This document shows, piece by piece, positions 25,001 to 33,316 of a stretch of DNA of 64,000 bases. Under the pieces are notes generated by a model that saw nothing but the letters and a program-made list of their open reading frames with translations, searched no databases and was not told where the DNA came from. Each line of letters opens with the position of its first letter. Positions within the stretch are counted from its first letter, which is position 1. The stretch is from Alphaproteobacteria bacterium (GTDB taxonomy: Bacteria > Pseudomonadota > Alphaproteobacteria > Reyranellales > Reyranellaceae). The stretch covers positions 124,001 to 188,000 of the forward strand of contig JAFKFK010000011.1 of NCBI GenBank assembly GCA_017307275.1, in the 5' to 3' direction. Made by a program: the position numbers and the translations under genes.

Positions 25001-25327
25001 ATGATCTACGAACTGCGTGTCTACAAGTGCGTGCCGGGCCGTCTGCCGGCGTTGCTCAACCGCTTCGCCACCATCACGCTGAAGCTGTGGGACAAGCACG
25101 GCATCAAGCAGGCCGGCTTCTGGACGACACTGGTCGGCGAATCGAACCAGGAGCTTTATTACCTGCTGGCTTGGGACTCGCTGGCCGACCGCGAGAAGAA
25201 GTGGAACGCTTTCGCGGCCGATCCCGAGTGGCTCGCCAAGCGCGCCGAGACCGAGAAGGACGGCGCCATCGTCGCCAATGTCTCCAACCAGTTCCTGTCG
25301 CCGACCGCCTTCTCGTCGGTGAAGTAG
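25001..25327 (+). CDS. NIPSNAP-family protein
   Basis: The 108-aa protein begins IYELRVYKCVPGRLPALLNRF and has a central FWTTLVGESNQELYYLLAWDSLADREKKW, the dimeric alpha/beta barrel pattern of NIPSNAP. Biochemical function is unknown in bacteria; such proteins often accompany hydrolases or oxygenases as small substrate-handling proteins. It follows the metallo-hydrolase by 12 bp with RBS GGGGAGAG. Its stop abuts that of the opposing Bug gene. Confidence 0.8.
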   Translation: MIYELRVYKCVPGRLPALLNRFATITLKLWDKHGIKQAGFWTTLVGESNQELYYLLAWDSLADREKKWNAFAADPEWLAKRAETEKDGAIVANVSNQFLSPTAFSSVK

Positions 25328-26305
25328 TTAATCGGCCTTGAGGCCCGCTTCCTTCGCGAGGCGGGCCCACTTGGCGAAGTCGTCCGCTACGTAGGCGGCG
25401 AACTCCGCAGGCGATCCGAACTGGGGATCGGCTCCGAGATCGACGAATTTCCGCAAGATGTCCGGAGAGCGGACCGTACCGTCGACTGCAGCATGTAGGC
25501 GGTCGATCAGGGCTTTCGGCACGCCGGGCGGCAGGAAGATCCCGTAGGAAATGGCGGCCTCGTAGCCGGGCAGCCCGGACTCCGCGATCGTCGGAATGTC
25601 GGGCGCTGCTGCCGAGCGCACGAGGCTGGTCTGGCCCAAGGCGTGCATCTTGCCGGACTTGGCATGAGGCAACGCCGTCGACAGGCCACCGAAATAGATG
25701 TCGACGAGGTTCGCCATCAGGTCCGCCATCGCCGGACCGCCGCCCTTGTAGGGCACATGGACGATGTCGAGCTTGCCCATCGCCTTGAAGAGTTCCAGCG
25801 CGAGATGGGTGGCGCCGCCGGCGCCGGCTGAGGCGCCGTTCAGCTTGCCGGGATGGGAGCGAGCCAGGGTCAGCAGTTCGGGGATGTTCCTGGCGGGCAA
25901 ATTGGGCCGCGTCACCAGCAGCATCGGGTTGATCCCGACGGGCGCCACGGCAGCGAAGTCCGTCCGTATGTCGTAGGGCATGTTGCGGTTGAGCGCCGGG
26001 GCCACGGTGGTCGATCCATTCGAGGCCAGCATGAAGATGCTGCCATCCGGCGCGCTCTTGGCGGTGAAGCTGGCGGCAATCTCGCCGTTCGCACCGGCCT
26101 TGTTCTCGACCACGATCGACCGGCCTAGGCGCTCGCCGATACCCGGCGCGATGAGGCGCGCCAGCAGATCGTTCGGGCCACCTGGTGGAAAGCCGACGAT
26201 GAAGCGCAACGGACGATCGGGAAAATCCTGCGCCTGTGCGCGCGCCGCGATGAGCGGCGCGGCGAGGAGGCCCATGACGATGCTGCGACGGATCGGCTTG
26301 ACCAT
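25328..26305 (-). CDS. Bug/TctC-family periplasmic binding protein
   Basis: The 325-aa protein has a signal peptide (IRRSIVMGLLAAPLIAARAQA) and Bug motifs: FPDRPLRFIVGFPPGGPND at the mature start and IVHVPYKGGGPAMADLMAN in the middle. It is a carboxylate or small-aromatic receptor for tripartite tricarboxylate transport. It is divergent, by 43 bp, from another Bug gene. No membrane components adjoin it. Confidence 0.87.
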   Translation of the reverse strand: MVKPIRRSIVMGLLAAPLIAARAQAQDFPDRPLRFIVGFPPGGPNDLLARLIAPGIGERLGRSIVVENKAGANGEIAASFTAKSAPDGSIFMLASNGSTTVAPALNRNMPYDIRTDFAAVAPVGINPMLLVTRPNLPARNIPELLTLARSHPGKLNGASAGAGGATHLALELFKAMGKLDIVHVPYKGGGPAMADLMANLVDIYFGGLSTALPHAKSGKMHALGQTSLVRSAAAPDIPTIAESGLPGYEAAISYGIFLPPGVPKALIDRLHAAVDGTVRSPDILRKFVDLGADPQFGSPAEFAAYVADDFAKWARLAKEAGLKAD

Positions 26306-26348
26306 GCGGCAAGTATGCTAGGCTTTGCGGGTAAAGGGAGGATAGAAA

Positions 26349-27320
26349 ATGCAAAGAAGAACATTCGTGGGTGCGGGCAGTGCCGCGCTCGCCGCTCTGG
26401 TTGCCGGCCCGGCATACGCGCAGAAGATCACCGGTGACGTGCGTTTCCTGTGCGGCTTCGCACCGGGCGGCACGGCCGATCTCCTGTCGCGCATCCTCGC
26501 GGAAGCGGTGGGGCCGGAAGTCGGCCAGAAGGTGATCGTCGATACCAAGACCGGCGCCAGCGGCTTCATTGCCAACGAGGCGATTGCCAACGCACCGCCG
26601 GATGGCCGCACCATCGGGCTGGCCGCCATGGCGGCGCTCTGCGTCGCGCCGGTGATGCCGGGGCAGAAGCTGCCGATCAACGTCGATACCGATCTCACGC
26701 CGATCGCCAACATCGCCGGCGTCTACAACATGCTGGTCGTCGGCAAGCACATGCAGTACCGCACCGTGCCGGAGATCATCGACTTCGCGAAGAAGAACCC
26801 GGGCAAGCTCACCTATGCGTCGGCGGGCAACGGTACGTCGCAGCATCTGGCGGCCGAGCTCTTCAAGAAGATGGCCGGCATCAACATCCTGCACGTTCCC
26901 TATCGCGGCGGCGCGCCGGCCATCCAGGACATGATCGCGGGCAATTGCGACATGATGTTCGGCAACATGCCGGAGTTCCTGGGCCAGATCGGTGGTGGCG
27001 GCCTGATCCCGGTGGCCTTCGGCTCGCCGCGGCCTTCGCCGCTCTTTCCCAACCTGCCGCTGATCTCGAAGTTCCTGCCGGGCTTCGAGGTGGTGAACTG
27101 GTTCGGCGTGTTTGGCTCCAAGGGTCTGCCGGCCGACCTGACCGACTATTGGAACAAGGCGCTGCGTGCCGCCGTTGCCAAGCCGGAGGTGCAGAAGCGC
27201 TTCCTCGAAAGCGGCATGGACACCATCATCGGCTCACCGGCCGAGTTCAAGGCCACGATTATGGCCGACCGCAAGAAGTGGGCGGAAGTCATCAAGGAAG
27301 CCGGAATGCGTGCCGACTGA
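26349..27320 (+). CDS. Bug/TctC-family periplasmic binding protein
   Basis: The 323-aa protein has a short signal peptide (RRTFVGAGSAALAALVAGPAYA) with an Arg-Arg start, and Bug motifs VRFLCGFAPGGTADLLSRI and ILHVPYRGGAPAIQDMIAG. It shares a 43-bp divergent promoter region with the preceding Bug gene, so the two may be co-regulated and bind related ligands. A sugar ABC operon begins about 100 bp downstream behind its own operator. Confidence 0.87.
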   Translation: MQRRTFVGAGSAALAALVAGPAYAQKITGDVRFLCGFAPGGTADLLSRILAEAVGPEVGQKVIVDTKTGASGFIANEAIANAPPDGRTIGLAAMAALCVAPVMPGQKLPINVDTDLTPIANIAGVYNMLVVGKHMQYRTVPEIIDFAKKNPGKLTYASAGNGTSQHLAAELFKKMAGINILHVPYRGGAPAIQDMIAGNCDMMFGNMPEFLGQIGGGGLIPVAFGSPRPSPLFPNLPLISKFLPGFEVVNWFGVFGSKGLPADLTDYWNKALRAAVAKPEVQKRFLESGMDTIIGSPAEFKATIMADRKKWAEVIKEAGMRAD

Positions 27321-27389
27321 AGTGACGCCCTGAAGGGGCAGAGAGGGCCGCTCTTTCCTCGACTCCGGTCCGGTGGGCTGGTAGCACTA

Positions 27390-27404
27390 AGTTGTCAGAC
27401 AACT
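27390..27404. promoter_or_regulatory. GntR/FadR-type operator
   Basis: AGTTGTC (27390-27396) and GACAACT (27398-27404) are perfect inverted arms around one base. The core TTGTCAGACAA matches the T-N-GT-N3-AC-N-A pattern of the FadR subgroup of GntR regulators. It lies 20 bp upstream of the sugar-binding-protein start; no GntR gene is in the window. Confidence 0.55.
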
Positions 27405-27424
27405 AAGCAACTCATGAGGAAACG

Positions 27425-28792
27425 ATGAGACGCGTTCTGGCTGGCGTAGTGGCCGCGGCGATTGCCCTCTCTGCCGTTCCGGGCTTTGCCCAGGAGAAAC
27501 TCACCGTGTGGTGGGTAAAGGGTTTCTACAAATCCGAGGACGAGGCGCTCTACGCCGCGATCAAGAAGTTCGAGCAGAAGACCGGCGTGAAGGTCGACCT
27601 GTCGCAGTATGCGGTGCAGGACATGAACGCCAAGTCGGTGGCCGCGCTCGAATCCGGCACGCCGCCGGACGTCGCCTATTCCGATACATACGATGTGCAG
27701 ACTGCCGGCAAGTGGGCCTTCGACGGCAAGCTCGAGGACATCACCGACATCATCGAGCCGATGAAAGACCGCTTCGCGCCGGTCACCATCGAGACGGCCT
27801 ACCTCTACAACGACAAGACCAAGAAGAAGGCCTACTACGGCTTCGCCCTGAAGCAGCAGACGCTGCACATCCAGTACTGGAAGGACATGCTGGGCCAGGC
27901 CGGCTTCAAGGAAAACGATATTCCCGGCACCTGGAAGGAGTACTGGTCCTTCTGGTGCGACAAGGTCCAGCCTGCCGTGCGCAAGGCCACGGGCCAGCGG
28001 GTCTACGGCATCGGCAGCCCGATGGGCGTCGAGTCGACGGACTCCTTTCAATCGTTCCTGAGCTGGGTCGATGCCTACAACGTCAAACTGGTCGACGATT
28101 CGGGCAAGGTCCTGGTCGACGATCCCAAGGTGCGGCAGGGCCTGATCGATGCGCTGAAAGATTATACCGACGTCTATGTGAAGGGCTGTACGCCACCGTC
28201 GTCGACGACCTGGAAGGACCCCGACAACAACGTCGCCTTCCACAATCGTACGACGGCGATGACGCACAACTATACGATCTCGATTGCCGCCAAGTGGCTG
28301 GACGACGCCAACAACGAGGCGCTGACGCCGGAACAGCGCGCCGCCGGCCGCAAGGCCTACGACGAGCTGATCGCCACGTCGGGCTTCCCCAAGAAGCCGG
28401 ACGGCACGCCGATGGTCTATCGCACGGCCGTCAAGGTCGGCGTGATCTTCGAGGGTTCCAAGAACAAGGCGCGGGCACGCGAGTTCCTGAAGTTCCTGTT
28501 CGAGGAGGACAATCTCCGTCCCTACGTCGAAGGCGCGCTGGGCCGCTGGTTCCCCGTTACCAAGGCCAGCCAGGAGAGCCCGTTCTGGCAGGCCGACCGG
28601 CATCGCAAGGCCGTCTACGACCAGTTCAAGGCCGGCACGCTGCCGTTCGAGTTCACCAAGAACTACAAGTTCACCATTCTCAACAACGAGAACGTGTGGG
28701 CCAAGGCGATGAACCGCGTGGTCAGCGAGAAGGTGCCTGTCGAGAAGGCGGTCGACGAGATGATCGCCCGCATCAAGGAAGTGACCAAGTAG
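27425..28792 (+). CDS. ABC transporter sugar-binding protein (family 1)
   Basis: The 455-aa protein has a signal peptide (ending at GFAQE) and the extracellular-solute-binding family 1 layout: LTVWWVKGFYKSEDEALYAAIKKFEQKTG, a hinge at AALESGTPPDVAY, and a C-terminal FLKFLFEEDNLRPYVEGALGRWFPV. Such proteins deliver oligosaccharides, glycerol phosphate or polyols to MalFG-type permeases. It heads an operon with two permease genes. The FadR-type palindrome at 27390-27404 probably controls it. Confidence 0.88.
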   Translation: MRRVLAGVVAAAIALSAVPGFAQEKLTVWWVKGFYKSEDEALYAAIKKFEQKTGVKVDLSQYAVQDMNAKSVAALESGTPPDVAYSDTYDVQTAGKWAFDGKLEDITDIIEPMKDRFAPVTIETAYLYNDKTKKKAYYGFALKQQTLHIQYWKDMLGQAGFKENDIPGTWKEYWSFWCDKVQPAVRKATGQRVYGIGSPMGVESTDSFQSFLSWVDAYNVKLVDDSGKVLVDDPKVRQGLIDALKDYTDVYVKGCTPPSSTTWKDPDNNVAFHNRTTAMTHNYTISIAAKWLDDANNEALTPEQRAAGRKAYDELIATSGFPKKPDGTPMVYRTAVKVGVIFEGSKNKARAREFLKFLFEEDNLRPYVEGALGRWFPVTKASQESPFWQADRHRKAVYDQFKAGTLPFEFTKNYKFTILNNENVWAKAMNRVVSEKVPVEKAVDEMIARIKEVTK

Positions 28793-28827
28793 GCCATCTG
28801 TCCAGAGTAGGCGCCCAGAGCAGCCGT

Positions 28828-29706
28828 ATGACAGCGTCCGCGATCGACACGCCGGCCCGTCGGGAGAAACCCCGGTGGGCCGGCTTTGCGCTGTCCCAAC
28901 GGCAGAGCTGGGGGCTGCTCTTCGTGGCGCCGTACATCGCCATGTTTGTCGGCTTCGTGCTGTTTCCCGTTGGTTTCAGCTTCTGGCTGGCGCGCAGTCC
29001 GCGGCTCTATGTCGAGCTCGCCAACGATCCGATTTTCCTGCGCACCGTCATCAACACCTTCGTTTTCCTGGTGGTGGCGATCAACGTGAAGATGGCGCTG
29101 GCACTCTTCCTGTCCGGCTTCTTCACGCATGGTCGGTGGTGGGTGAAAGTCCTGGCGGTGTTGTTCGTGCTGCCCTGGGCGGTGCCGTCGATCCCGACCA
29201 TCCTCTCGGTGCGCTTCATGCTCAACCCCGAGTGGGGCGTGATCAATACGCTGATCTTCCAGCTCACCGCCGAAGACGGGCCCAATTGGCTGAACGACCC
29301 GACCTTGGCACTTTCGCTGTCGATGCTGGTGCACATCTGGAAGTCGCTGCCGTTCTGGACCCTGATCCTGCTAGCAGGCCGGCTCGCCATCCCGCACGAA
29401 CTCTACGAGGCCGCCTCGGTCGACGGCGCCGGCGCCTGGCATCGCTTCCGCTACATCACCTGGCCGTCGATGAGCACGCTCTACGTCACCTGCACCTTGC
29501 TCTCGATGATCTTCACCGTGGGCGACTTCAACAGTGTCTATCTGCTGACTGGCGGTGGCCCGGCTGATCTCACCCATGTGCTGGCCACGCTCGGCATCCG
29601 CTACCTGCGGCTCGATCAGGTCGGGCTTGCCATGGCGTCGATCGTCTGCGCCCTGCCGCTGATCCTGCCGCTGGTCTATTTCATGATGAAGCGGCTATCG
29701 CGATGA
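28828..29706 (+). CDS. ABC sugar transporter permease (MalF/UgpA-like)
   Basis: The 292-aa protein has six or so membrane helices and the EAA loop (ELYEAASVDGAGAWHRFRYITWP) that docks with the ATPase. It is the first of two permeases in the operon and overlaps the second by ATGA. I chose the ATG at 28828, 35 bp after the binding-protein stop; the longer open frame upstream is a shadow of that gene. Confidence 0.88.
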   Translation: MTASAIDTPARREKPRWAGFALSQRQSWGLLFVAPYIAMFVGFVLFPVGFSFWLARSPRLYVELANDPIFLRTVINTFVFLVVAINVKMALALFLSGFFTHGRWWVKVLAVLFVLPWAVPSIPTILSVRFMLNPEWGVINTLIFQLTAEDGPNWLNDPTLALSLSMLVHIWKSLPFWTLILLAGRLAIPHELYEAASVDGAGAWHRFRYITWPSMSTLYVTCTLLSMIFTVGDFNSVYLLTGGGPADLTHVLATLGIRYLRLDQVGLAMASIVCALPLILPLVYFMMKRLSR

Positions 29707-30557
29707 GACCGCGCAAGCTCCTGCGCAACATCGGCCTCGAAGCGGGATTGCTGCTGATCGGCATTCCGGTCCTGTTGTGGACCCTGATCCCGATCTACCA
29801 CATGCTGCTGTTCGCGATTTCGCCCAAGGACGCGGCGTTCTCGGGCCAGCTCTGGCCGGCGAATCCCACTCTGCGCAACTTCGAGATCGTCTTCGCCCAG
29901 AAGCACCACTTCCTCTATCACTTCTGGCTGCAGATGTTTAACTCGCTGATCATCTCGATCGGCACGGCGGCCATCACGCTGTTCGTCGCGACGGCGGCGG
30001 CGTTTGCGATCAGCCGCCTGCGCATGAAGGGCGGCCGTCTGGTGATGAACCTGGCGCTGCTCACCTACTTCATCCCGGCCGCCTTCCTGGCGGTGCCGAT
30101 GTACAAGACCATGGGCATGTACGGCCTGCTCAACAACGACTGGGCGCTTGTGCTGGCAATGGCCACCATCGCCTCGCCCTATGCCATCTGGATCCTGCGT
30201 CAGGCGTCCGACAAGCTGCCGGTCGAGCTCGACGAGGCCGCGATGATCGACGGTGCGTCGCCGTTCCAGCTCTTCCGCATGATCTACCTGCCGCTGATGG
30301 TGCCGTCGCTGATCGCCGTCGGCACTTACGCGCTGCTGCTGGCGTGGAACGAGTATCTCTACGCCTTCCTGTTGCTCTCGAAGGACACGGCGATCACTTT
30401 GCCCGTGGCGTTGGGCAACTTCCTCTCGGCCGACGATTCGCCGTGGGAGCTGCTGATGACGGCGGGCTTCCTCTACGCCCTGCCGCCGGCCGCGATCTAC
30501 TACGCCTTCCGCAAGTACATGTCCTCCGGCCTCACGGCCGGAGCGGTGAAGGGGTAG
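29703..30557 (+). CDS. ABC sugar transporter permease (MalG/UgpE-like)
   Basis: The 284-aa protein has six membrane helices and the EAA motif ELDEAAMIDGASPFQLFRMI. It overlaps the upstream permease by 4 bp. The operon ends here without an ATP-binding subunit: the next gene is on the other strand and its 3' end overlaps by 26 bp. The transporter must borrow an MsmX/UgpC-type ATPase encoded elsewhere. Confidence 0.88.
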   Translation: MRPRKLLRNIGLEAGLLLIGIPVLLWTLIPIYHMLLFAISPKDAAFSGQLWPANPTLRNFEIVFAQKHHFLYHFWLQMFNSLIISIGTAAITLFVATAAAFAISRLRMKGGRLVMNLALLTYFIPAAFLAVPMYKTMGMYGLLNNDWALVLAMATIASPYAIWILRQASDKLPVELDEAAMIDGASPFQLFRMIYLPLMVPSLIAVGTYALLLAWNEYLYAFLLLSKDTAITLPVALGNFLSADDSPWELLMTAGFLYALPPAAIYYAFRKYMSSGLTAGAVKG

Positions 30558-31833
30558 CGGCCGGCATTGCGCCGAGCTTGGCTGCCAGCCGTTGCTTGTC
30601 GGCTTCGGGCCGGATGAACAGCAGGCCGATCAGCCCGCCCACGATCAGCAGGCCGCCCAGGATGACGAAGCCTTGCTCGTAGCCGGCCTGGCGGTTGGTG
30701 GCATCCTGAATGATCCGGCCCATCGCCCACGGCGCCACCACGCCGGCAGCCGTGTAGATCGACGTCACGATGGCCAGCATGCCCGCGCGCTGCCCGTGCG
30801 GCGTCAGCTCGCTCACGATCATCGGCGTGACGACATAGATCGTGCTGCCGATCGCACTGCCGATGACCAGCAGGGCAACCTTGATGCCCGGATCCGTCGT
30901 AAAGGCGATGAAGGGCAGTATGCAGCCCCCCAGAATGACAGTGGCAGCCGGGAAGGCGCCGCGGCTGATGCGGCTCGACACGCCGCTCTTCTTGAGGCGC
31001 TGGGAGTACCAGCCGCCGGTCAGGACGACCGTCATGCCGAACAGCCACGGCAGGATGAACAGGTTGCCGCCCATCGTCTGCGTGTAGCCGAGGCCGTCGA
31101 CGAGGTAGGCCGTGAACCAGGTGAGGCCGAGCGCCAGACCCCAGTAGCTCGCGAAGGCCGCACAGCAGGCTGCGATGATGCTGGGGCAGAAGAGGAGGTG
31201 GCGGTAGGGCACATGCTCGCTGCCTTCCGCCGCGCCATGCATCGGCGGGTCGACCAACGTGCCTTCGCGACCGAAGATCAGCCACAGGCCTGCCCACAGC
31301 AGGCCGACGATGCCCAGCGCGCCGAACGCCCAGTGCCAGGTGTAGTTCACGATGATGTAGTTGAGCGCCGGCACGGCCACGATGACGCCGAGCGCCGAGC
31401 CTTGGGCGACGATGGCCGTCGGCACGCCACGCAGCGAATCGGGAAACCATTTGTAGAGCGCATGGACGGCAACCGGACCGGCCGGGCCTTCGCCGGCGCC
31501 GAGCAGGATGCGGCAGACCAGCAGCGTCTGGAACGTGGCGCTCATCATGATCGGGAACTGCACCAGCGACCAGATGATCGCCATGCCGAACAGCATGTGG
31601 CGGGTCTGGACGCGATTGGCGAGGAAGCCGCCGACCACGCCGGCAACGGCAAACAGGAAGAAGAACGAGGAGCCCAGCAACCCGAACTGGTCCGGGGTGA
31701 GCTTCAGCTCTTCCATGATCGGCTTGGCGGCAAGGCCGACGACGACCTTGTCGGCGAAGTTGATCAGCATGAAGAGGAAGACGAGGGCAGTGATGCCCCA
31801 GGCGCCCTTGAGGGGCCGTTCCTGAACTGTCAC
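30532..31833 (-). CDS. MFS transporter, anion:cation symporter (ACS) type
   Basis: The 433-aa protein has 12 predicted helices, with KVVVGLAAKPIMEELKLTPDQFGLLGSSFF near the start and an NRVQTRH loop between helices 2 and 3. This pattern fits the ACS group (D-galactonate, glucarate, hydroxyphenylacetate, phthalate permeases). It imports an organic anion with protons. A 6-bp inverted repeat at 31912-31927 lies about 80 bp upstream of its start and may be its operator. Confidence 0.82.
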   Translation of the reverse strand: MTVQERPLKGAWGITALVFLFMLINFADKVVVGLAAKPIMEELKLTPDQFGLLGSSFFFLFAVAGVVGGFLANRVQTRHMLFGMAIIWSLVQFPIMMSATFQTLLVCRILLGAGEGPAGPVAVHALYKWFPDSLRGVPTAIVAQGSALGVIVAVPALNYIIVNYTWHWAFGALGIVGLLWAGLWLIFGREGTLVDPPMHGAAEGSEHVPYRHLLFCPSIIAACCAAFASYWGLALGLTWFTAYLVDGLGYTQTMGGNLFILPWLFGMTVVLTGGWYSQRLKKSGVSSRISRGAFPAATVILGGCILPFIAFTTDPGIKVALLVIGSAIGSTIYVVTPMIVSELTPHGQRAGMLAIVTSIYTAAGVVAPWAMGRIIQDATNRQAGYEQGFVILGGLLIVGGLIGLLFIRPEADKQRLAAKLGAMPAATPSPLRP

Positions 31834-31911
31834 GTAGCGTTACTCCCGACACCGCCCGCTTGCATCGGGCTTGCGCTCATCAGACGTGACTGCAGAAGGT
31901 CCGTCAAGGAA

Positions 31912-31927
31912 ATGACGGTCGCGTCAT
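31912..31927. promoter_or_regulatory. Inverted repeat upstream of the MFS gene
   Basis: ATGACG (31912-31917) and CGTCAT (31922-31927) around GTCG. It lies between the terminator of the Liv binding-protein gene and the MFS start; possible operator. Confidence 0.35.
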
Positions 31928-31942
31928 GCTTCATGCAAAGAA

Positions 31943-31968
31943 AAGGGGCGCCCCATGGGGCGCCCCTT
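31943..31968 (-). terminator. Rho-independent terminator of the Liv-type binding-protein gene
   Basis: A perfect 26-bp palindrome with arms AAGGGGCGCCCCA and TGGGGCGCCCCTT lies 19 bp after the stop of the minus-strand gene. Reading that strand, the stem is followed by TTTTCTTT, the U-rich tail of an intrinsic terminator. Confidence 0.85.
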
Positions 31969-31987
31969 CCGTCTCGTCTCTAGAAGA

Positions 31988-33223
31988 TCAGCCCTTCACG
32001 AACGGGCACTTGCCGTCCTTCATCGGACGATAGGCTTCGTTGCCCGGCACCGTGGCGATCAGCTTGTAGATGTCGTCCTTGCTCTTGGACTCGGCCGGCG
32101 TCTTGACCTGGAACAGGTACATGTCGCGCTCCAGGCGACCGTCCTCGCGCAGCTTGCCGTTCTTGGTCATGACGTCGTTGACCGGGATTTCCCGCATCTT
32201 CGCCATCACGGCCTTCGCATCGTCGGTGCCGGCGGCCTGCACGGCCTTGAGGTAGTGCAGGGTCGAGCTGTAGACGCCGACCGTCAGCATGCTGGGGATC
32301 TTGTCCTTCTTGGCGCGGAAGCGCTTGGTCCAGGCGCGGGTCTCGTCGTTGAGGTCCCAGTAGAACGACTCGGTGAGCACCAGGCCCTGCGCCACCGGCA
32401 GGGTGAGCGCCGCGACGTCGGTCGAGAAGACGAGGAGACCGGCGAGGCGTTGGCCGCTCTTGGTGATGCCGAACTCACCGGCCTGCTTGATCGAGTTGAT
32501 CGTGTCCTGGCCGGCGTTGGCGAGGCCGATGACCTTGGCCTTGGAAGCCTGGGCCTGCAGCAGGAACGACGAGAAGTCCTGCGTGCTGAGCGGATGTCTG
32601 ACACCGCCCAGGACCTTGCCGCCCGCCGCCTGCACGACTGCCGTCACGTCGCGCTCCAGCGCGTGACCGAAGGCGTAATCGGCGGTGAGGAAGTACCAGG
32701 AATCGCCGCCATCCTTCACGACGGCGCCGCCGGTCACCTTGGCCAGCGAGTAGGTGTCGTACACCCAGTGTGCACCGGTCTCCGAGCAGGACGGCCCGGT
32801 GAGGTCGGCCGACGCGGCGCCGGTGTTGATGTCGATCATGCCCTTTTCCTGGGCAATCTTGCGCACGGCCAGCGCCACCGAGGACGTGCCGATGCCGGTG
32901 ATCATCTTCACGCCGTCGACGTCGTACCACTTGCGGGCGATCGCCGCGCCGACGTCGGGCTTGGTCTGATGGTCGGCCTGTAGGATTTCGATCGGGCGGC
33001 CGAGAACCTTGCCGCCGAAATCGTCGATCGCCATCTGCATCGCTTCGACTTCACCCTGTGTGAGGTCGCCGTAGACGCCGGAGAAGCCTTCCATCACGCC
33101 AATTTTGAGCGGGGCAGGCGCCTGGGCCTGTGCAACGGCAACGAGGCCGGCAACGGTCGCGGCAATGGCTGCCGTCACCACGCCGGCATACCGGATGGTT
33201 TTACTAAAACGCATAGTCTTCAT
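31988..33223 (-). CDS. ABC transporter branched-chain amino acid-type binding protein (LivK-like)
   Basis: The 411-aa protein has a signal peptide ending at AVAQAQA and the type I periplasmic-binding fold: LKIGVMEGFSGVYGDLTQGEVEAMQMAIDDFGGKVLGRPIEILQADHQTKPD. Cysteines in GPSCSE and the C-terminal GKCPF may pair. The Liv permease and ATPase genes begin at 35135 on the opposite strand, so this may be their receptor under separate control. RBS GGGAGGA; strong terminator at 31943-31968. Its sequence also fits urea/amide or aromatic-acid receptors of this family. Confidence 0.88.
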   Translation of the reverse strand: MKTMRFSKTIRYAGVVTAAIAATVAGLVAVAQAQAPAPLKIGVMEGFSGVYGDLTQGEVEAMQMAIDDFGGKVLGRPIEILQADHQTKPDVGAAIARKWYDVDGVKMITGIGTSSVALAVRKIAQEKGMIDINTGAASADLTGPSCSETGAHWVYDTYSLAKVTGGAVVKDGGDSWYFLTADYAFGHALERDVTAVVQAAGGKVLGGVRHPLSTQDFSSFLLQAQASKAKVIGLANAGQDTINSIKQAGEFGITKSGQRLAGLLVFSTDVAALTLPVAQGLVLTESFYWDLNDETRAWTKRFRAKKDKIPSMLTVGVYSSTLHYLKAVQAAGTDDAKAVMAKMREIPVNDVMTKNGKLREDGRLERDMYLFQVKTPAESKSKDDIYKLIATVPGNEAYRPMKDGKCPFVKG

Positions 33224-33316
33224 TCCTCCCTGATGCGGTCTCCCCGCAGAAGGCCGAAACCTTAGCGTCGGTCCGATGGGGGCGCCAGCCCGCCGCTTTG
33301 ATGTCGGGGATGATGC

